From assembly GCA_030688025.1 (NCBI GenBank), contig JAUYJL010000008.1, forward strand, positions 37,136 to 101,135: a stretch of 64,000 nt of DNA, written 5' to 3'. Below are positions 25,379 through 33,770 of this stretch, piece after piece (the first letter of the stretch is position 1; every line of letters begins with the position of its first letter). This stretch comes from Candidatus Peregrinibacteria bacterium (GTDB taxonomy: Bacteria > Patescibacteriota > Gracilibacteria > UBA1369 > LOWO2-01-FULL-3). Below the pieces are notes generated by a model that saw only the letters and a program-made list of their open reading frames with translations, searched no databases and was not told where the DNA came from. The position numbers and the translations under genes are program-made.

Positions 25379-26293
25379 TATTTTGCGTCTAAATACTTGA
25401 TAGATATGTAACCCTGCTTGTCTACCTTACACTGTTTTTCCGGCAATTTGAAATCCGGATATACTGATTTGTAAGTGCTTAATTTGTATGGTGTTTTTAT
25501 CCAAACATATTCTCCTTCTTTTTTTTCTATATGGCTATCCACTCCGATTTCGACTTTTCCGATTTGTGTATCGACTATATATGCGGGATTTATCCTTCCC
25601 GTAGCGCTTCCACCTCTGAAATATTTTTTCATTTCGATTCCTTTTTGGATTGATGTTCTAAAATGTTTTGTTCCTTTGACTGGATCGCAATGGTACAAGG
25701 CATAAATTTCTACGCCCAATAGATGTAATTTCCTAAATAAATCTTCCAAAATTTTCGGATTATCATTTATTCCTTTCAGTAAAACTGATTGATTGTAGAC
25801 TTTGATTGGTGAGTTTGTGAGCTTAGTGATGGCATTAATTGACTCAAGGGTTAATTCGTCAGGATGATTGAAGTGTACGGCGATTTCTATCGGTTTCATT
25901 TTCTTGAAATCGTGATACTTGAGTAACATTTTTACAAAATCTTCTGTGATTTTTTCTGGAGCAAACATCGGGGAACGCGTTCCTATGCGAATATCCTGAA
26001 TGTGTGCGATTTTTCTTAGATTTTTTATAATATATTCTTTCAAGTCCTTCTATTCCCGTTTTCATAACTCCGGAAAACGGTTTTTCGCATCCGTTTTCTT
26101 TGAGTTCTTCTATATTTGGAAAGAATTGCATGGCTACGGCTGGCGATTTTTTTGATAATTTCAAAAGGTAATCGGTCAATCTGACCGGCATTGTATCGAG
26201 TATTTTTGTAATGTTTTTATGTTGATTCTTCGCGGTTTTTTTCCCCGTCAACTTTTCCAGTTCCTCTATTTTTTTGATTTGATAGATAGCCAA
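25378..26293 (-). pseudogene. kamA: kamA-like lysine 2,3-aminomutase with internal deletion
   Basis: Two overlapping frames together cover a KamA-type radical SAM aminomutase. The 5' frame (26293 down) has VRLTDYLLKLSKKSPA and ends after GIEGLER. The 3' frame (25378-26043) has IRIGTRSPMFAPEKIT, VHFNHPDELT, YNQSVLLKGINDNP and DPVKGTKHFRTSI. The middle third, which should hold the CxxxCxxC cluster motif and the GGDPL segment (about 90 residues), is missing, and the junction is also out of frame. The enzyme cannot bind its Fe-S cluster and is dead. Confidence 0.85.
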
Positions 26294-26463
26294 AGGTAGT
26301 AGCTAGAGAAAATTGCATAGATCAGCATGATAAATCCGCCGATTGCAAACAACCAATTTTTGAGTGACTGCAGAGGATGTTTAATATTTTTTGATTCCGG
26401 CCATGCCGCCCCTGTCACGAGAACAAGTGAGCCTATAAGTCCTGTAAAGAAAACATAATCCAC
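26266..26463 (-). CDS. Small membrane protein, 65 aa, possibly 3'-truncated
   Basis: Two hydrophobic helices (FFTGLIGSLVLVTGAAW and WLFAIGGFIMLIYAIF) flank a short charged loop. The protein ends abruptly at a point overlapping the kamA remnant by 28 nt. Since both flanking genes are truncated, this may be the N-terminal piece of a longer membrane protein; I cannot prove that. Function unknown. Confidence 0.5.
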   Translation of the reverse strand: MDYVFFTGLIGSLVLVTGAAWPESKNIKHPLQSLKNWLFAIGGFIMLIYAIFSSYYLWLSIKSKK

Positions 26464-26472
26464 AGGAAAAGG

Positions 26473-27408
26473 TTAAGTTATTTCTTTTAAAAACCAATTA
26501 ATACTGTTTTTATACACCTTTATTGTATACCAACGCCATTTGTTTTTTCTGCCGTCGTCGGCTTGGCTCAAGGCATTGAAATAGGATTGCCTGTTTTGAT
26601 ATAAAAATAGAATTGGCGGATATCCGTATTGTAATAAAATAAAATTAAAAAGAAGTCGACCGATTCTGCCATTACCATCTTCAAATGGATGTATATGCTC
26701 AAAACGCTGATGAAAATCCGAGGCAATTTCCAGAGGATGTCGTTTGTTTTTTTTAACGCCCTTTAACCAATTTAATAACCCATTCATTTCCGACCTGACC
26801 TGTCCGGCAGGAGTGGTATTTCTATTGTTGACCACAATATCCACCTTTTTGTAGCCGGTATTTATTCCCAATCCACCCACTAATAACTTATGTAAATTTA
26901 TTATTTTATGTTGATTCAGTTTAAATTTATCACTTTTTATGAGATTAAAGACCTCGATAGAATTTTTTACCTCCTTTATTTCTCTGCGTTCTATCGTTTT
27001 TTTAATATATTTTTTTTGTAGTATTGAATTAACTTCGTTTTGGCTTAATTTACTACCCTCAATAGCATTGGATTCGAAAATAAATTGTACCGCATAACGT
27101 GTCCATAGTTGCTCTTTTTTAGCATCGGATAAATTGAATATTTTGTATTTAAACTCTATTTTTAAATTTTCAATCTTACATGTCTGTTCTTTAGTGAAAA
27201 TGCTATCGAATATGAATAAATCGGCTAATTTTTCTTTAATCAAGTATTTTTCTTTGACTGATAACTTCTGACAATATTCGGCTAAATCGTTAGGGATATT
27301 TTTGCCCAAATAAACTTGTATTTTTTTATTCGCACCATTTATCCTGATTTGCTCGTTAAGATAATAATATGGCTTATTCTTTATGATTTTACTATATACT
27401 TTCGGCAT
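26473..27408 (-). CDS. Fic-domain AMP-transferase
   Basis: Fic proteins transfer AMP (or other nucleotide parts) to protein side chains. The 311-residue protein has an N-terminal region of unknown fold, the inhibitory helix motif in [12 protein letters not shown] (form S/TxxxE[G/N], as in class II Fic), and the catalytic loop [16 protein letters not shown], which matches HPFxDGNGRxxR exactly. The flap and ATP-site residues ([11 protein letters not shown]) are also present, so activity is likely and is held in check in cis. A strong promoter lies just upstream; it appears monocistronic. Confidence 0.93.
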   Translation of the reverse strand: MPKVYSKIIKNKPYYYLNEQIRINGANKKIQVYLGKNIPNDLAEYCQKLSVKEKYLIKEKLADLFIFDSIFTKEQTCKIENLKIEFKYKIFNLSDAKKEQLWTRYAVQFIFESNAIEGSKLSQNEVNSILQKKYIKKTIERREIKEVKNSIEVFNLIKSDKFKLNQHKIINLHKLLVGGLGINTGYKKVDIVVNNRNTTPAGQVRSEMNGLLNWLKGVKKNKRHPLEIASDFHQRFEHIHPFEDGNGRIGRLLFNFILLQYGYPPILFLYQNRQSYFNALSQADDGRKNKWRWYTIKVYKNSINWFLKEIT

Positions 27409-27436
27409 GGAAGTTAGGGATACTTTTTATACACTT

Positions 27437-27465
27437 ATTGTATCGCAATATATTACATTTGTCAA
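27437..27465 (-). promoter_or_regulatory. Promoter for fic
   Basis: On the minus strand consensus TTGACA and TACAAT are separated by 17 bp, 29 nt before the fic ATG. The 190-bp gap 27409-27598 holds nothing else I can identify. Confidence 0.75.
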
Positions 27466-27598
27466 AACATACATTTTAAATATCTCTACCTTCAGTAGGT
27501 CTATTTTAAAATTGGCGGTGTTTGTTGGACAAAGTTCGAAACTATTTCGAGCAAAATCCAAAATATTAAAGTAAAAAAATTACGCATAATATTTTTAT

Positions 27599-28744
27599 TC
27601 AAATTCTCTTTATTTTATCTCCCATCATCAAAAATTCTTTTGGTTTTGGGCGAGAATTGTATTCTGAACTCATTGCATAACCATATGCTCCGGTATTTTT
27701 TATTTCCAATATATCTCCAATCTTAGGTTTCGTGATTATCCGATCTTTAGCAAAAACATCTCCTGATTCACAAATATTTCCAGCAATTGTTACTTTTATT
27801 TTTTTGCCACTAGGGTTGCTTATATTAATAATCTCATGATAGGAGTCATAGATAGCAGGACGGATTAAATGATTCATACCTGAATTCACACCTACAAAAG
27901 TTTTGGTCGGGTTATACTTTATGTCAGTTAGTTTAACAAGTAAAGACCCTGATTCTGCAACTAAATATCGTCCGGGCTCAAAAGAAATTCTGATTCTTTT
28001 CCCATATTTTTTATTAAAGTTTTCAATCTGTTTTTTCATATCAACGGCAAACTTTTTTACATCAAACGGTTTTTCTTCTGGTCTGTAAGGCACACCAAAT
28101 CCACCACCAAAATCTAAATGGTTTAATTCAGGAAAAAGTATCGCAGTATCAAACATAGCTTTTACTCCTTTTAAGAAAGTACCTGCATTTAAAACGTTTG
28201 ACCCTATATGTTGATGTAGTCCTGTTACATGTAGGTTGTATTTATGAGCCAACTTTTTTAATTCTTTAATTTGAGAAATATCAATTCCAAATTTACTGTC
28301 TGGTCCTCCGGTAATAACATGCGAGTGGTGTCCTGCTCCCACCATTAGATTTAATCGCACGGATACTTCTCTACCTTTAAAATGTTTCCCAAAAATTTCT
28401 ACTTGATTCAAAGAGTCAAGATGAATTCTGATTCCTTGTTTTGCCACAGAGATAATTTCGTTTTTATCTATACTCCCGCAAGTAAATGTAATTTTTGAAA
28501 TTGGAACGCCCGCCTTGTGTGCAATAGCTATTTCTCCAGGACTTACGGTTTCAATTCCAAAACCCTCTTTATAAACGATTTTTATAATTTCAGGATTAGA
28601 ATTGGCTTTGCAGGCATAATATAAATTTATTCCTTTTAGATTTTGCTTCAATTCCTTACACTTTTGTTTAATTGTATTTGCATTATAAATATATATAGGT
28701 GTCCCCAATTTCTGAGCTATTTTAACTAATTGATTATTTTTCAT
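27599..28744 (-). CDS. lysA: Diaminopimelate decarboxylase
   Basis: LysA converts meso-diaminopimelate to lysine with PLP. The 381-residue protein is a fold-III decarboxylase: PLP Lys in YYACKANSNP, GSxDK-type loop TFTCGSIDKNE, HQHIGSNVLNAG, DFGGGFGVPYRPEE, the phosphate/substrate segment EPGRYLVAESG, the active-site Cys in NICESGDVFA, and GAYGYAMSSEYNSRP. No other lysine genes are adjacent. A frameshifted XRE regulator gene stands immediately upstream on the same strand (2 nt gap). Confidence 0.93.
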   Translation of the reverse strand: MKNNQLVKIAQKLGTPIYIYNANTIKQKCKELKQNLKGINLYYACKANSNPEIIKIVYKEGFGIETVSPGEIAIAHKAGVPISKITFTCGSIDKNEIISVAKQGIRIHLDSLNQVEIFGKHFKGREVSVRLNLMVGAGHHSHVITGGPDSKFGIDISQIKELKKLAHKYNLHVTGLHQHIGSNVLNAGTFLKGVKAMFDTAILFPELNHLDFGGGFGVPYRPEEKPFDVKKFAVDMKKQIENFNKKYGKRIRISFEPGRYLVAESGSLLVKLTDIKYNPTKTFVGVNSGMNHLIRPAIYDSYHEIINISNPSGKKIKVTIAGNICESGDVFAKDRIITKPKIGDILEIKNTGAYGYAMSSEYNSRPKPKEFLMMGDKIKRI

Positions 28745-28746
28745 AT

Positions 28747-28954
28747 TTATTTTAATAACTCATTTGTGGAAACGCCAAGTGCTTTAGCGACTTTATGCAC
28801 AGTCGAATAATGAAGGGTTTCTTCTTCCACGCTCCAAACCGCTAATATAAGACCTGTGAACGCCTAAAATGCTTGCAATATCGCCTTGCGATAAGTTCTT
28901 TTTTAGGCGTATCTCTCTTAACTTTTTACCAAATTGTATTACTTCGTTTTTCAT
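28747..28954 (-). pseudogene. XRE-family HTH regulator with single-base frameshift
   Basis: From ATG at 28954 the frame reads FGKKLREIRLKKNLSQGDIA...GVHRSYISGLERGRRNPSL, a complete HTH_3 domain, then stops early. In the next frame the normal ending VHKVAKALGVSTNELLK continues to a stop at 28747. One extra C in the ATTATTCGACTG region restores PSLLTVHKVAKALG if removed. The total of 208 nt is one base over a codon multiple. It is too short for the ORF track. Either a real frameshift or a base-calling error. Confidence 0.8.
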
Positions 28955-29059
28955 AAGGGGTTTATCCACACTTGCAAGAATTTTAGCAAATGTTGCATGA
29001 TTGGTCTATGGATAGCAATCGTTCAACACCTCTTTCTTTTCTGAATTTACTTTCGGCGT

Positions 29060-29252
29060 ATTTCGCGAAGCGAAATTTGAATTGCGAATTTTGGCGGAGA
29101 GAGAGGGATTTACCCCTCCGGGGCACGCCCAGCAGAGCCCATCTTGAAAAGATGGCTGCTCTGCGAAGTAACAGGTGGTTATAAACTTCTCATCCCCTCT
29201 CTTCTTAACATATTTTAAAAAAATCTCTACCTTTGGTATAGTTTTTTTAAAA
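29060..29252. repeat. tRNA-Ser-associated palindromic element, second copy
   Basis: Beyond the 3' end of tRNA-Ser(TGA) lie, in order away from the tRNA: an A/T hairpin with outer arms TTTTAAAAAAA/TTTTTTTAAAA, a strong hairpin GCAGAGcCCATCTT...AAGATGGctgCTCTGC (29132-29164), and GGCGGAGAGAGAGGGATTTACCCC at 29094, which imitates the tRNA 3' end. ATTTCGC-GAA-GCGAAAT at 29060-29076 is a further hairpin. The order matches the element next to tRNA-Ser(GCT). No gene is seen in 28955-29252. Confidence 0.6.
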
Positions 29253-29342
29253 TGGCGGAGAGAGAGGGATTCGAACCCCCGAGGAGTTTGCACCCCTAGC
29301 GGTTTTCAAGACCGTCGCCTTCAACCACTCGGCCATCTCTCC
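29253..29342 (-). tRNA. tRNA-Ser(TGA)
   Basis: Read on the minus strand from GGAGAGATGGCCGAGTGG to CTCTCCGCCA with encoded CCA. The anticodon loop TCTTGAAAA gives anticodon TGA (UCA codons). The long variable arm, GGTTCGAATCC T-arm and pairing acceptor ends are present. Confidence 0.95.
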
Positions 29343-29349
29343 ACTTTTG

Positions 29350-29421
29350 TTAGGCTCACTGCGTTCAGCGGTGGCAGAGCCACACGCTTCACTTGTTCGC
29401 GCTCGCGCCGTGCGCTCGCCG
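29350..29421 (+). repeat. GC-rich dispersed repeat, copy 2
   Basis: Copy between tRNA-Ser(TGA) and the end of argS. It shares the TGGCAGAGCCAC hairpin and the CGCTCGCGCCGTGCGCTCGCC end with the copy inside argS, and is very close to the copy at 60560. On the minus strand it is open and reads GERTARARTSEACGSATAER, the same peptide phase as in argS. Confidence 0.85.
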
Positions 29422-29456
29422 TTTAGCATATTTAGCCTGTTAGCTCGCGAATTATA

Positions 29457-31229
29457 TTACATCTCTTCTACTACGGCAACCCCAAGTAGGGCAAGGCCGT
29501 TTTGTAGGATCTGACTCACAGATTGAGTCAATTTTAGTCTGAATAATCGGTCTTTTGGATCTTTTGCGGTCAAAACGGGAACTGAGTTGTAAAAAGAATT
29601 AAATTTCTGCGCCAATTCGTATAGATACTGTGATAATAGATTTGGCTTGTAGTCGCGTGCGGAATTGATTAACTGTTCTTTGAATTTTGGAATTGCGCGT
29701 AAAAGTTGGGATGTTTTTTCTGCGATTTCTCCTTTATTCTCCGCGGTTTTTCCCTCTTTTTTCGCGGATTTCGCTTTTCTCAAAATGCTGCGTGCTCTTG
29801 CGTAAGTGTATTGCATATATGGCGCGCTATTCCCCTCCAAAGAAAGCATTTTGTCCCAATCAAAAACTATATCCGTCGATCTGTTTTGAGAAAGAATATT
29901 GTATTTTACTGAACCGATTCCCACTAGTTCTGCGACCGCATCTTTGTTTTTTAAATTCGGACTTTTTTCTTCGATAATTTTCTTTGCCCTTTTTATGGCT
30001 TCCTCAAGCACGCTATCAAGCAGGATGATATTTCCTTTTCTTGTGCTCATTTGCATATCTTCCATTCTCATTCTTCCGAAACTCACATGAAAACCTTCAT
30101 TTTTGTACCAAGGAAATCTTTTGGCAGTCTCAAAAAGTTGCTTGAAATACATGTTTTGAGCCATATCAACGACATACAAAATCTTCTCCGGTTTCCATCG
30201 ACCTATGCGATATTTTAGTGTCGTCATGTCTCTTGTGGAGTACAAAGTTGCACCATCCTTTTTCTGAATCACCATTGGAGACATATTCTCATCGTCGAAT
30301 TTTGCGATGTATGAGCCTTCTTCTCCTTCCACAAATATTTTTTTCTTTTTTCCTTCTGCAAGTACATCGTCCATTTTGTCCTCATAAAAACTTTCTCCTA
30401 ACGTAAAATCAAATTTTATTCCTGATAGTTTTTTGTAAGTTTTGTTTATATCTTTCAAACTTTCTTTCACGAACCATTCCCATAATTTTCTATTTTCTTT
30501 GTCCCCTTGTTCAAAATCTTTGAATTCTTTTCTTGCAAGGTCTTCAAGTTTTGTGTCTTTTTCGGCTTCATCATGAAATTTCACGTAAAGCTTGAGCATT
30601 TCATTGATAGGAGCTTTTTCCAAAACTTCTTTTTTGCCCCATTTTTTGTATGCGTAAATCAATTTTCCAAACTGTGTTCCCCAATCTCCTATGTGATTTA
30701 TTGAGATTGTTTTGTACCCGACAGCTCCCAAAATATTGTTTAGAGTCTGACCGATTATTGTAGATAATAAATGATGTACTCCGAGTGGTTTCGCAATATT
30801 TGGGGAACTGTATTCGACTATTACCGTTTTCTTTTTCCCTTCGTTAGACTTGCCATATTTTGCCTTCTCCTTGAGGATTTTCGCCATTTCACTTTTCAGT
30901 GCTTTTTCGGAAATAAAGAAATTTATGAAACCCGGACCTGCTATTTCCACTTTTTCTATGAGTGTGTTTTTTGGAATATTTTTTACAATTTGTTCTGCTA
31001 TTTCTCTTGGATTTTTCTGCATTATTTTTCCAAGTTTCATCGCAATATTCGCCGCATAATCTCCGTGTGAAAGATCGGACGGATATTCTATCGTAAGCTC
31101 ACTACGTTCAGAAGTGGCAGAGCCACATTCTTCACTTGTTCGCGCTCGCGCCGTGCGCTCGCCATTATTTTTTAAAGTTGCCTCTACAGCTTTCTCAAGA
31201 ATTGATTTTATTTGATCTTTTATCGTCAT
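29457..31229 (-). CDS. argS: Arginyl-tRNA synthetase with repeat-encoded insertion
   Basis: Class I synthetase charging tRNA-Arg. The 590-residue protein has the HIGH-type motif in SPNIAKPLGVHHLLSTIIG, the QMSTRKGN form of KMSKS, and the C-terminal DALR anticodon domain (NSAPYMQYTYARARSILRKA). The N-terminal ADD domain is interrupted after residue 22: GERTARARTSEECGSATSER is not family sequence but the translation of the dispersed GC-rich repeat, placed in frame between the first helix and LTIEYPSDLSHGDYAANIA. Everything else is intact, so the enzyme is probably active. It follows a B3/B4 protein gene with a 2-nt gap. Confidence 0.93.
   Translation of the reverse strand: MTIKDQIKSILEKAVEATLKNNGERTARARTSEECGSATSERSELTIEYPSDLSHGDYAANIAMKLGKIMQKNPREIAEQIVKNIPKNTLIEKVEIAGPGFINFFISEKALKSEMAKILKEKAKYGKSNEGKKKTVIVEYSSPNIAKPLGVHHLLSTIIGQTLNNILGAVGYKTISINHIGDWGTQFGKLIYAYKKWGKKEVLEKAPINEMLKLYVKFHDEAEKDTKLEDLARKEFKDFEQGDKENRKLWEWFVKESLKDINKTYKKLSGIKFDFTLGESFYEDKMDDVLAEGKKKKIFVEGEEGSYIAKFDDENMSPMVIQKKDGATLYSTRDMTTLKYRIGRWKPEKILYVVDMAQNMYFKQLFETAKRFPWYKNEGFHVSFGRMRMEDMQMSTRKGNIILLDSVLEEAIKRAKKIIEEKSPNLKNKDAVAELVGIGSVKYNILSQNRSTDIVFDWDKMLSLEGNSAPYMQYTYARARSILRKAKSAKKEGKTAENKGEIAEKTSQLLRAIPKFKEQLINSARDYKPNLLSQYLYELAQKFNSFYNSVPVLTAKDPKDRLFRLKLTQSVSQILQNGLALLGVAVVEEM
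31094..31163 (+). repeat. GC-rich dispersed repeat, copy 3, inside argS
   Basis: About 70 bp within the argS coding region, almost identical to the intergenic copies (GTGGCAGAGCCAC; CGCGCTCGCGCCGTGCGCTC). Its length and phase keep the argS frame open. This is the arrangement described for Rickettsia palindromic elements, but the sequence differs from any I can name. Confidence 0.85.
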
Positions 31230-31231
31230 GT

Positions 31232-32005
31232 TTAAATTTTTAAGAAGTAGGCTTTTTCCTGAAGCGGAATTTTTGAATCGTCCGCCGTTCGCCTACCCTC
31301 CACTCCCAAATCAACTGACGGATTTTCCGGAGTAAGGATATATTCTTCTATTTCACCACCTATGTATTTTACGATATTCATGCCCATTTCTCTCAGGATT
31401 TCGCCGAATTTGTCGAGGTGCATATTGCTCAAATCTTCCACCAAAAACATTGAATTTACTGTACGCATTGTTATTTTCGTTCTTTCGCATTCCCGATAAT
31501 TCCAGTATCTATGCACTATCCCGCCTTTATCCATGTATGAAACTTCGCCTTCACCCGCATTGTAAACCTCTATCGAATTTATCGGACGGAACGGCTCTCC
31601 ACCTTTTGTATAGATCAAATTCAGATCTCCGCACAACCAATCCATATCTTTTCCACGAACCGGAAGCAGATATTTTAGATTGAAATATTTACATAGGTCT
31701 TCCAGCGCAGTTTTGTGCGCCACTTCTTCCCCATCTTTGGCTCTAGAAAGCAGTTTTGCGACTATGTGCTGGTGCTTTAAAGGTGAAACCCCAAACATCC
31801 CAAAGGCCTCATCCCACGCTTTGATATACGGCTCATCATGAATATCTTTATCTTCAAATTCCTTTTGGCGCTGAGCCCAAATGCCCCTCAGTAAGCTTTG
31901 AATGTATGAAATGCGTCTCGTGTTGTTTACATTTCTTATGAGGATTACCCCCACCTTCAGGCCTGTGTATTGCTTAAATATATTTTCGTCTATTGTGAGA
32001 TTCAT
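31232..32005 (-). CDS. B3/B4 tRNA-binding-domain protein
   Basis: A 257-residue free-standing protein related to the B3/B4 editing domain of phenylalanyl-tRNA synthetase. Seen are the N-terminal YTGLKVGVILIRNV strand, the central DMDWLCGDLNLIYTKGGEPFRPI and the late YMDKGGIVHRYWNYRECERTKIT region, all typical of the family. Such proteins may clear mischarged tRNA, but no activity is proven for this branch. It is the first gene of a unit with argS. Confidence 0.8.
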   Translation of the reverse strand: MNLTIDENIFKQYTGLKVGVILIRNVNNTRRISYIQSLLRGIWAQRQKEFEDKDIHDEPYIKAWDEAFGMFGVSPLKHQHIVAKLLSRAKDGEEVAHKTALEDLCKYFNLKYLLPVRGKDMDWLCGDLNLIYTKGGEPFRPINSIEVYNAGEGEVSYMDKGGIVHRYWNYRECERTKITMRTVNSMFLVEDLSNMHLDKFGEILREMGMNIVKYIGGEIEEYILTPENPSVDLGVEGRRTADDSKIPLQEKAYFLKI

Positions 32006-32111
32006 AGATTCCGTTTTTACTTCTTAGCCTATTCTAATGAAAAGGGGGTTGATAAATCCAGCGTTTTTTGATATAATGACACGATACAAACAAAAACTAA
32101 TAGAAACAAAA

Positions 32112-33587
32112 ATGAAAAAGATACTCTCAAAATTATTTGCGTCACTGGCCATTGTTGTGACGCTTATAAGCTTTACGGCATTTGCCGCTGTGGATAAAGA
32201 TTCACCTAGCGACGTAATCGGCCTTAAAGGTATTGCCCTAAAAGAAGGAGCCAAAATCTCATGGGACAGTGCCACCGACAATCTCAAGGTAGCCGGATAT
32301 CAAGTACACTATGATATTAAATCCGTTCAAAATCCAGGAGAAAAATATGCTTTTGTGAAAGATGTTGGGAATGTTCTTACATATAACGTAACCCCTCTTG
32401 AGAACGGTAAAAAGTATTATTTTTCGGTAATCGCATACGATGAAGCCGGAAATGAGAGCGCAAACTGGGGAGCTCCGGAAGTATCCGTGACTCCTGCGGC
32501 CGATGCGCCTGAAGCAAAAGACAATACCGCTCCTCAAGTTTCCAAGGCTCTGGCCTTGAGCAAGGAGCAAGTAAAGATAGTTTTCTCTGAAGAAATCATT
32601 CTTCCGAAGGTTGATCCTCAGGACGCTTTCCAAATTGAAGATGAAGATACACTTGAGCCTTTGGCAATTTTGAAGGCGGAAATGGACACAGAAGATCTAG
32701 GTAAAAAAACTGTTATTCTTTCTACTGCGCCTCAAACAGATAAATCAAAATACAAGCTTACTGTTGGAATAGATATTGAAGATACTTTTGGGAATCCTGT
32801 TATTAGCGGGACTTCCGACACTGCCGAATTTGATGGTAGTGGTGCGGATAAAGTCGCGGCTGATGCAAAGGGACCGGAAGTGGTTAAAGTTGAACCAATG
32901 GATAATACTCACGTAATTGTGACGTTCAACGAGACTGTAGTTTTGGGAATTGACCCTTCTCAAAATTTCAATATCGTGGAAGCGGCTGATGCTACAAAAC
33001 AGCTTCAGATTCTGGGTGTTGAACTTGGAAAGAATAGTGAAAACGTTGAGGATTCTTCGGCTATCGTGACGACTTCTCCTCAAGGTGAAATTAAATATAC
33101 GGTTTCCGTTCTTGGACTTAAGGATGAGAGTGGAAATGAAGTTAGTGCCGCAAAGGCTACTGGTGAATTTACTGGCGTTGCGAAGGCTAAAACTCCTGAC
33201 AATATCGATGATATATTGCCTCCGAAAGATATTGCGAAACTTATGGCTGACTATGTTTTTTCTGCCGGAAAGTACGTCGTAAATCTTTCATGGGAAAATC
33301 CCGTGGAGAATAAAAATGATACAAAAGAACAACTCGTTTATTTGAGCCAAGATCAAGGAACAAGCTACGCGAAGAAAGCGAGCCTTGATGCCGCTGCTAC
33401 AAAATATTCCGTTAATAATCTTACTCCCGGAGAATATTGGTTTAAAATCACTCAAAAAGATACCTCAGGAAATGAAAGTGAAGGTATCGTAAAGAAAGTG
33501 ACTTTGGCTGAGACTGGGCCTGAACTTCTTGGGCTCGTGGCACTGTCTTTAGTGGCCGGAAAATTTGTGACTAAAAAAAGAAAATAG
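32112..33587 (+). CDS. Secreted FN3/Ig-like surface protein with LAETG sorting tail
   Basis: A 491-residue exported protein. The track start at 32037 is too early; ATG 32112 opens a clear signal peptide (MKKILSKLFASLAIVVTLISFTAFA). Two fibronectin type III-like domains flank two Big-type repeats: residues about 32-125 and 385-465 are FN3-like (GYQVHYD...YYFSVIAYDEAGNES; YWFKITQKDTSGNES), and the middle has two similar units with KIVFSEEIILPKVDP and VTFNETVVLGIDP. The C-terminus reads LAETGPELLGLVALSL then KKRK, the form of a class E (LAxTG) sortase signal. No sortase is in the window. Confidence 0.85.
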   Translation: MKKILSKLFASLAIVVTLISFTAFAAVDKDSPSDVIGLKGIALKEGAKISWDSATDNLKVAGYQVHYDIKSVQNPGEKYAFVKDVGNVLTYNVTPLENGKKYYFSVIAYDEAGNESANWGAPEVSVTPAADAPEAKDNTAPQVSKALALSKEQVKIVFSEEIILPKVDPQDAFQIEDEDTLEPLAILKAEMDTEDLGKKTVILSTAPQTDKSKYKLTVGIDIEDTFGNPVISGTSDTAEFDGSGADKVAADAKGPEVVKVEPMDNTHVIVTFNETVVLGIDPSQNFNIVEAADATKQLQILGVELGKNSENVEDSSAIVTTSPQGEIKYTVSVLGLKDESGNEVSAAKATGEFTGVAKAKTPDNIDDILPPKDIAKLMADYVFSAGKYVVNLSWENPVENKNDTKEQLVYLSQDQGTSYAKKASLDAAATKYSVNNLTPGEYWFKITQKDTSGNESEGIVKKVTLAETGPELLGLVALSLVAGKFVTKKRK

Positions 33588-33596
33588 TCCTCAAAA

Positions 33597-33706
33597 GGAC
33601 ATTATTCCAGAACATCCTTTTGAGCTTAAGCTTCTTTTCTTTATTTACGATCATTGCGTGTTAATTGAACGCAATGCGCTCAAAAAGATATTCTGGAATA
33701 ATGTCC
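33597..33706. repeat. 29-bp inverted repeat with nested hairpin
   Basis: Arms 33597-33625 and 33678-33706 are reverse complements with two mismatches (GGACATTATTCCAGAA at the outside). Between them is a second stem CATTGCGT/ACGCAATG (33652-33676). A smaller hairpin GTCCT-CAAA-AGGAC overlaps the left end. It lies after the FN3 gene and may end its transcript. It is built like the 793-915 element but unrelated in sequence. Confidence 0.75.
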
Positions 33707-33709
33707 ATA

Positions 33710-33753
33710 TTTTAGAAATATTTTATCTTTTTTTAATAAAAATTTAATCTTCC
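33710..33753 (+). promoter_or_regulatory. 11-bp direct-repeat box upstream of the comEC-like gene
   Basis: TTTTAGAAATA, TTTTATCTTTT, TTTAATAAAAA and TTTAATCTTCC follow one another at 10-11-bp steps. A TATTAT -10-like box begins 10 nt after the last TTTAAT, and the ATG at 33771 is about 6 nt beyond. This spacing is what is seen for PhoB-type activators that replace the -35 box. It is the same repeat type as at dprA and comM. Confidence 0.6.
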
Positions 33754-33770
33754 TCTCGTATTATGGGGGC

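Noticed and set aside
25378-26043. A short stand-alone KamA-like enzyme
   Set aside because: It lacks the CxxxCxxC cluster motif and its 5' part lies in another frame upstream, so it is a deletion remnant.
28990-29426. Other short ORFs around tRNA-Ser(TGA)
   Set aside because: They read through tRNA and palindromic repeats and share no protein family.
29247-29429. 60-aa ORF on the minus strand over tRNA-Ser(TGA) and a dispersed repeat
   Set aside because: It is the translation of the tRNA gene plus the repeat; no coding support.
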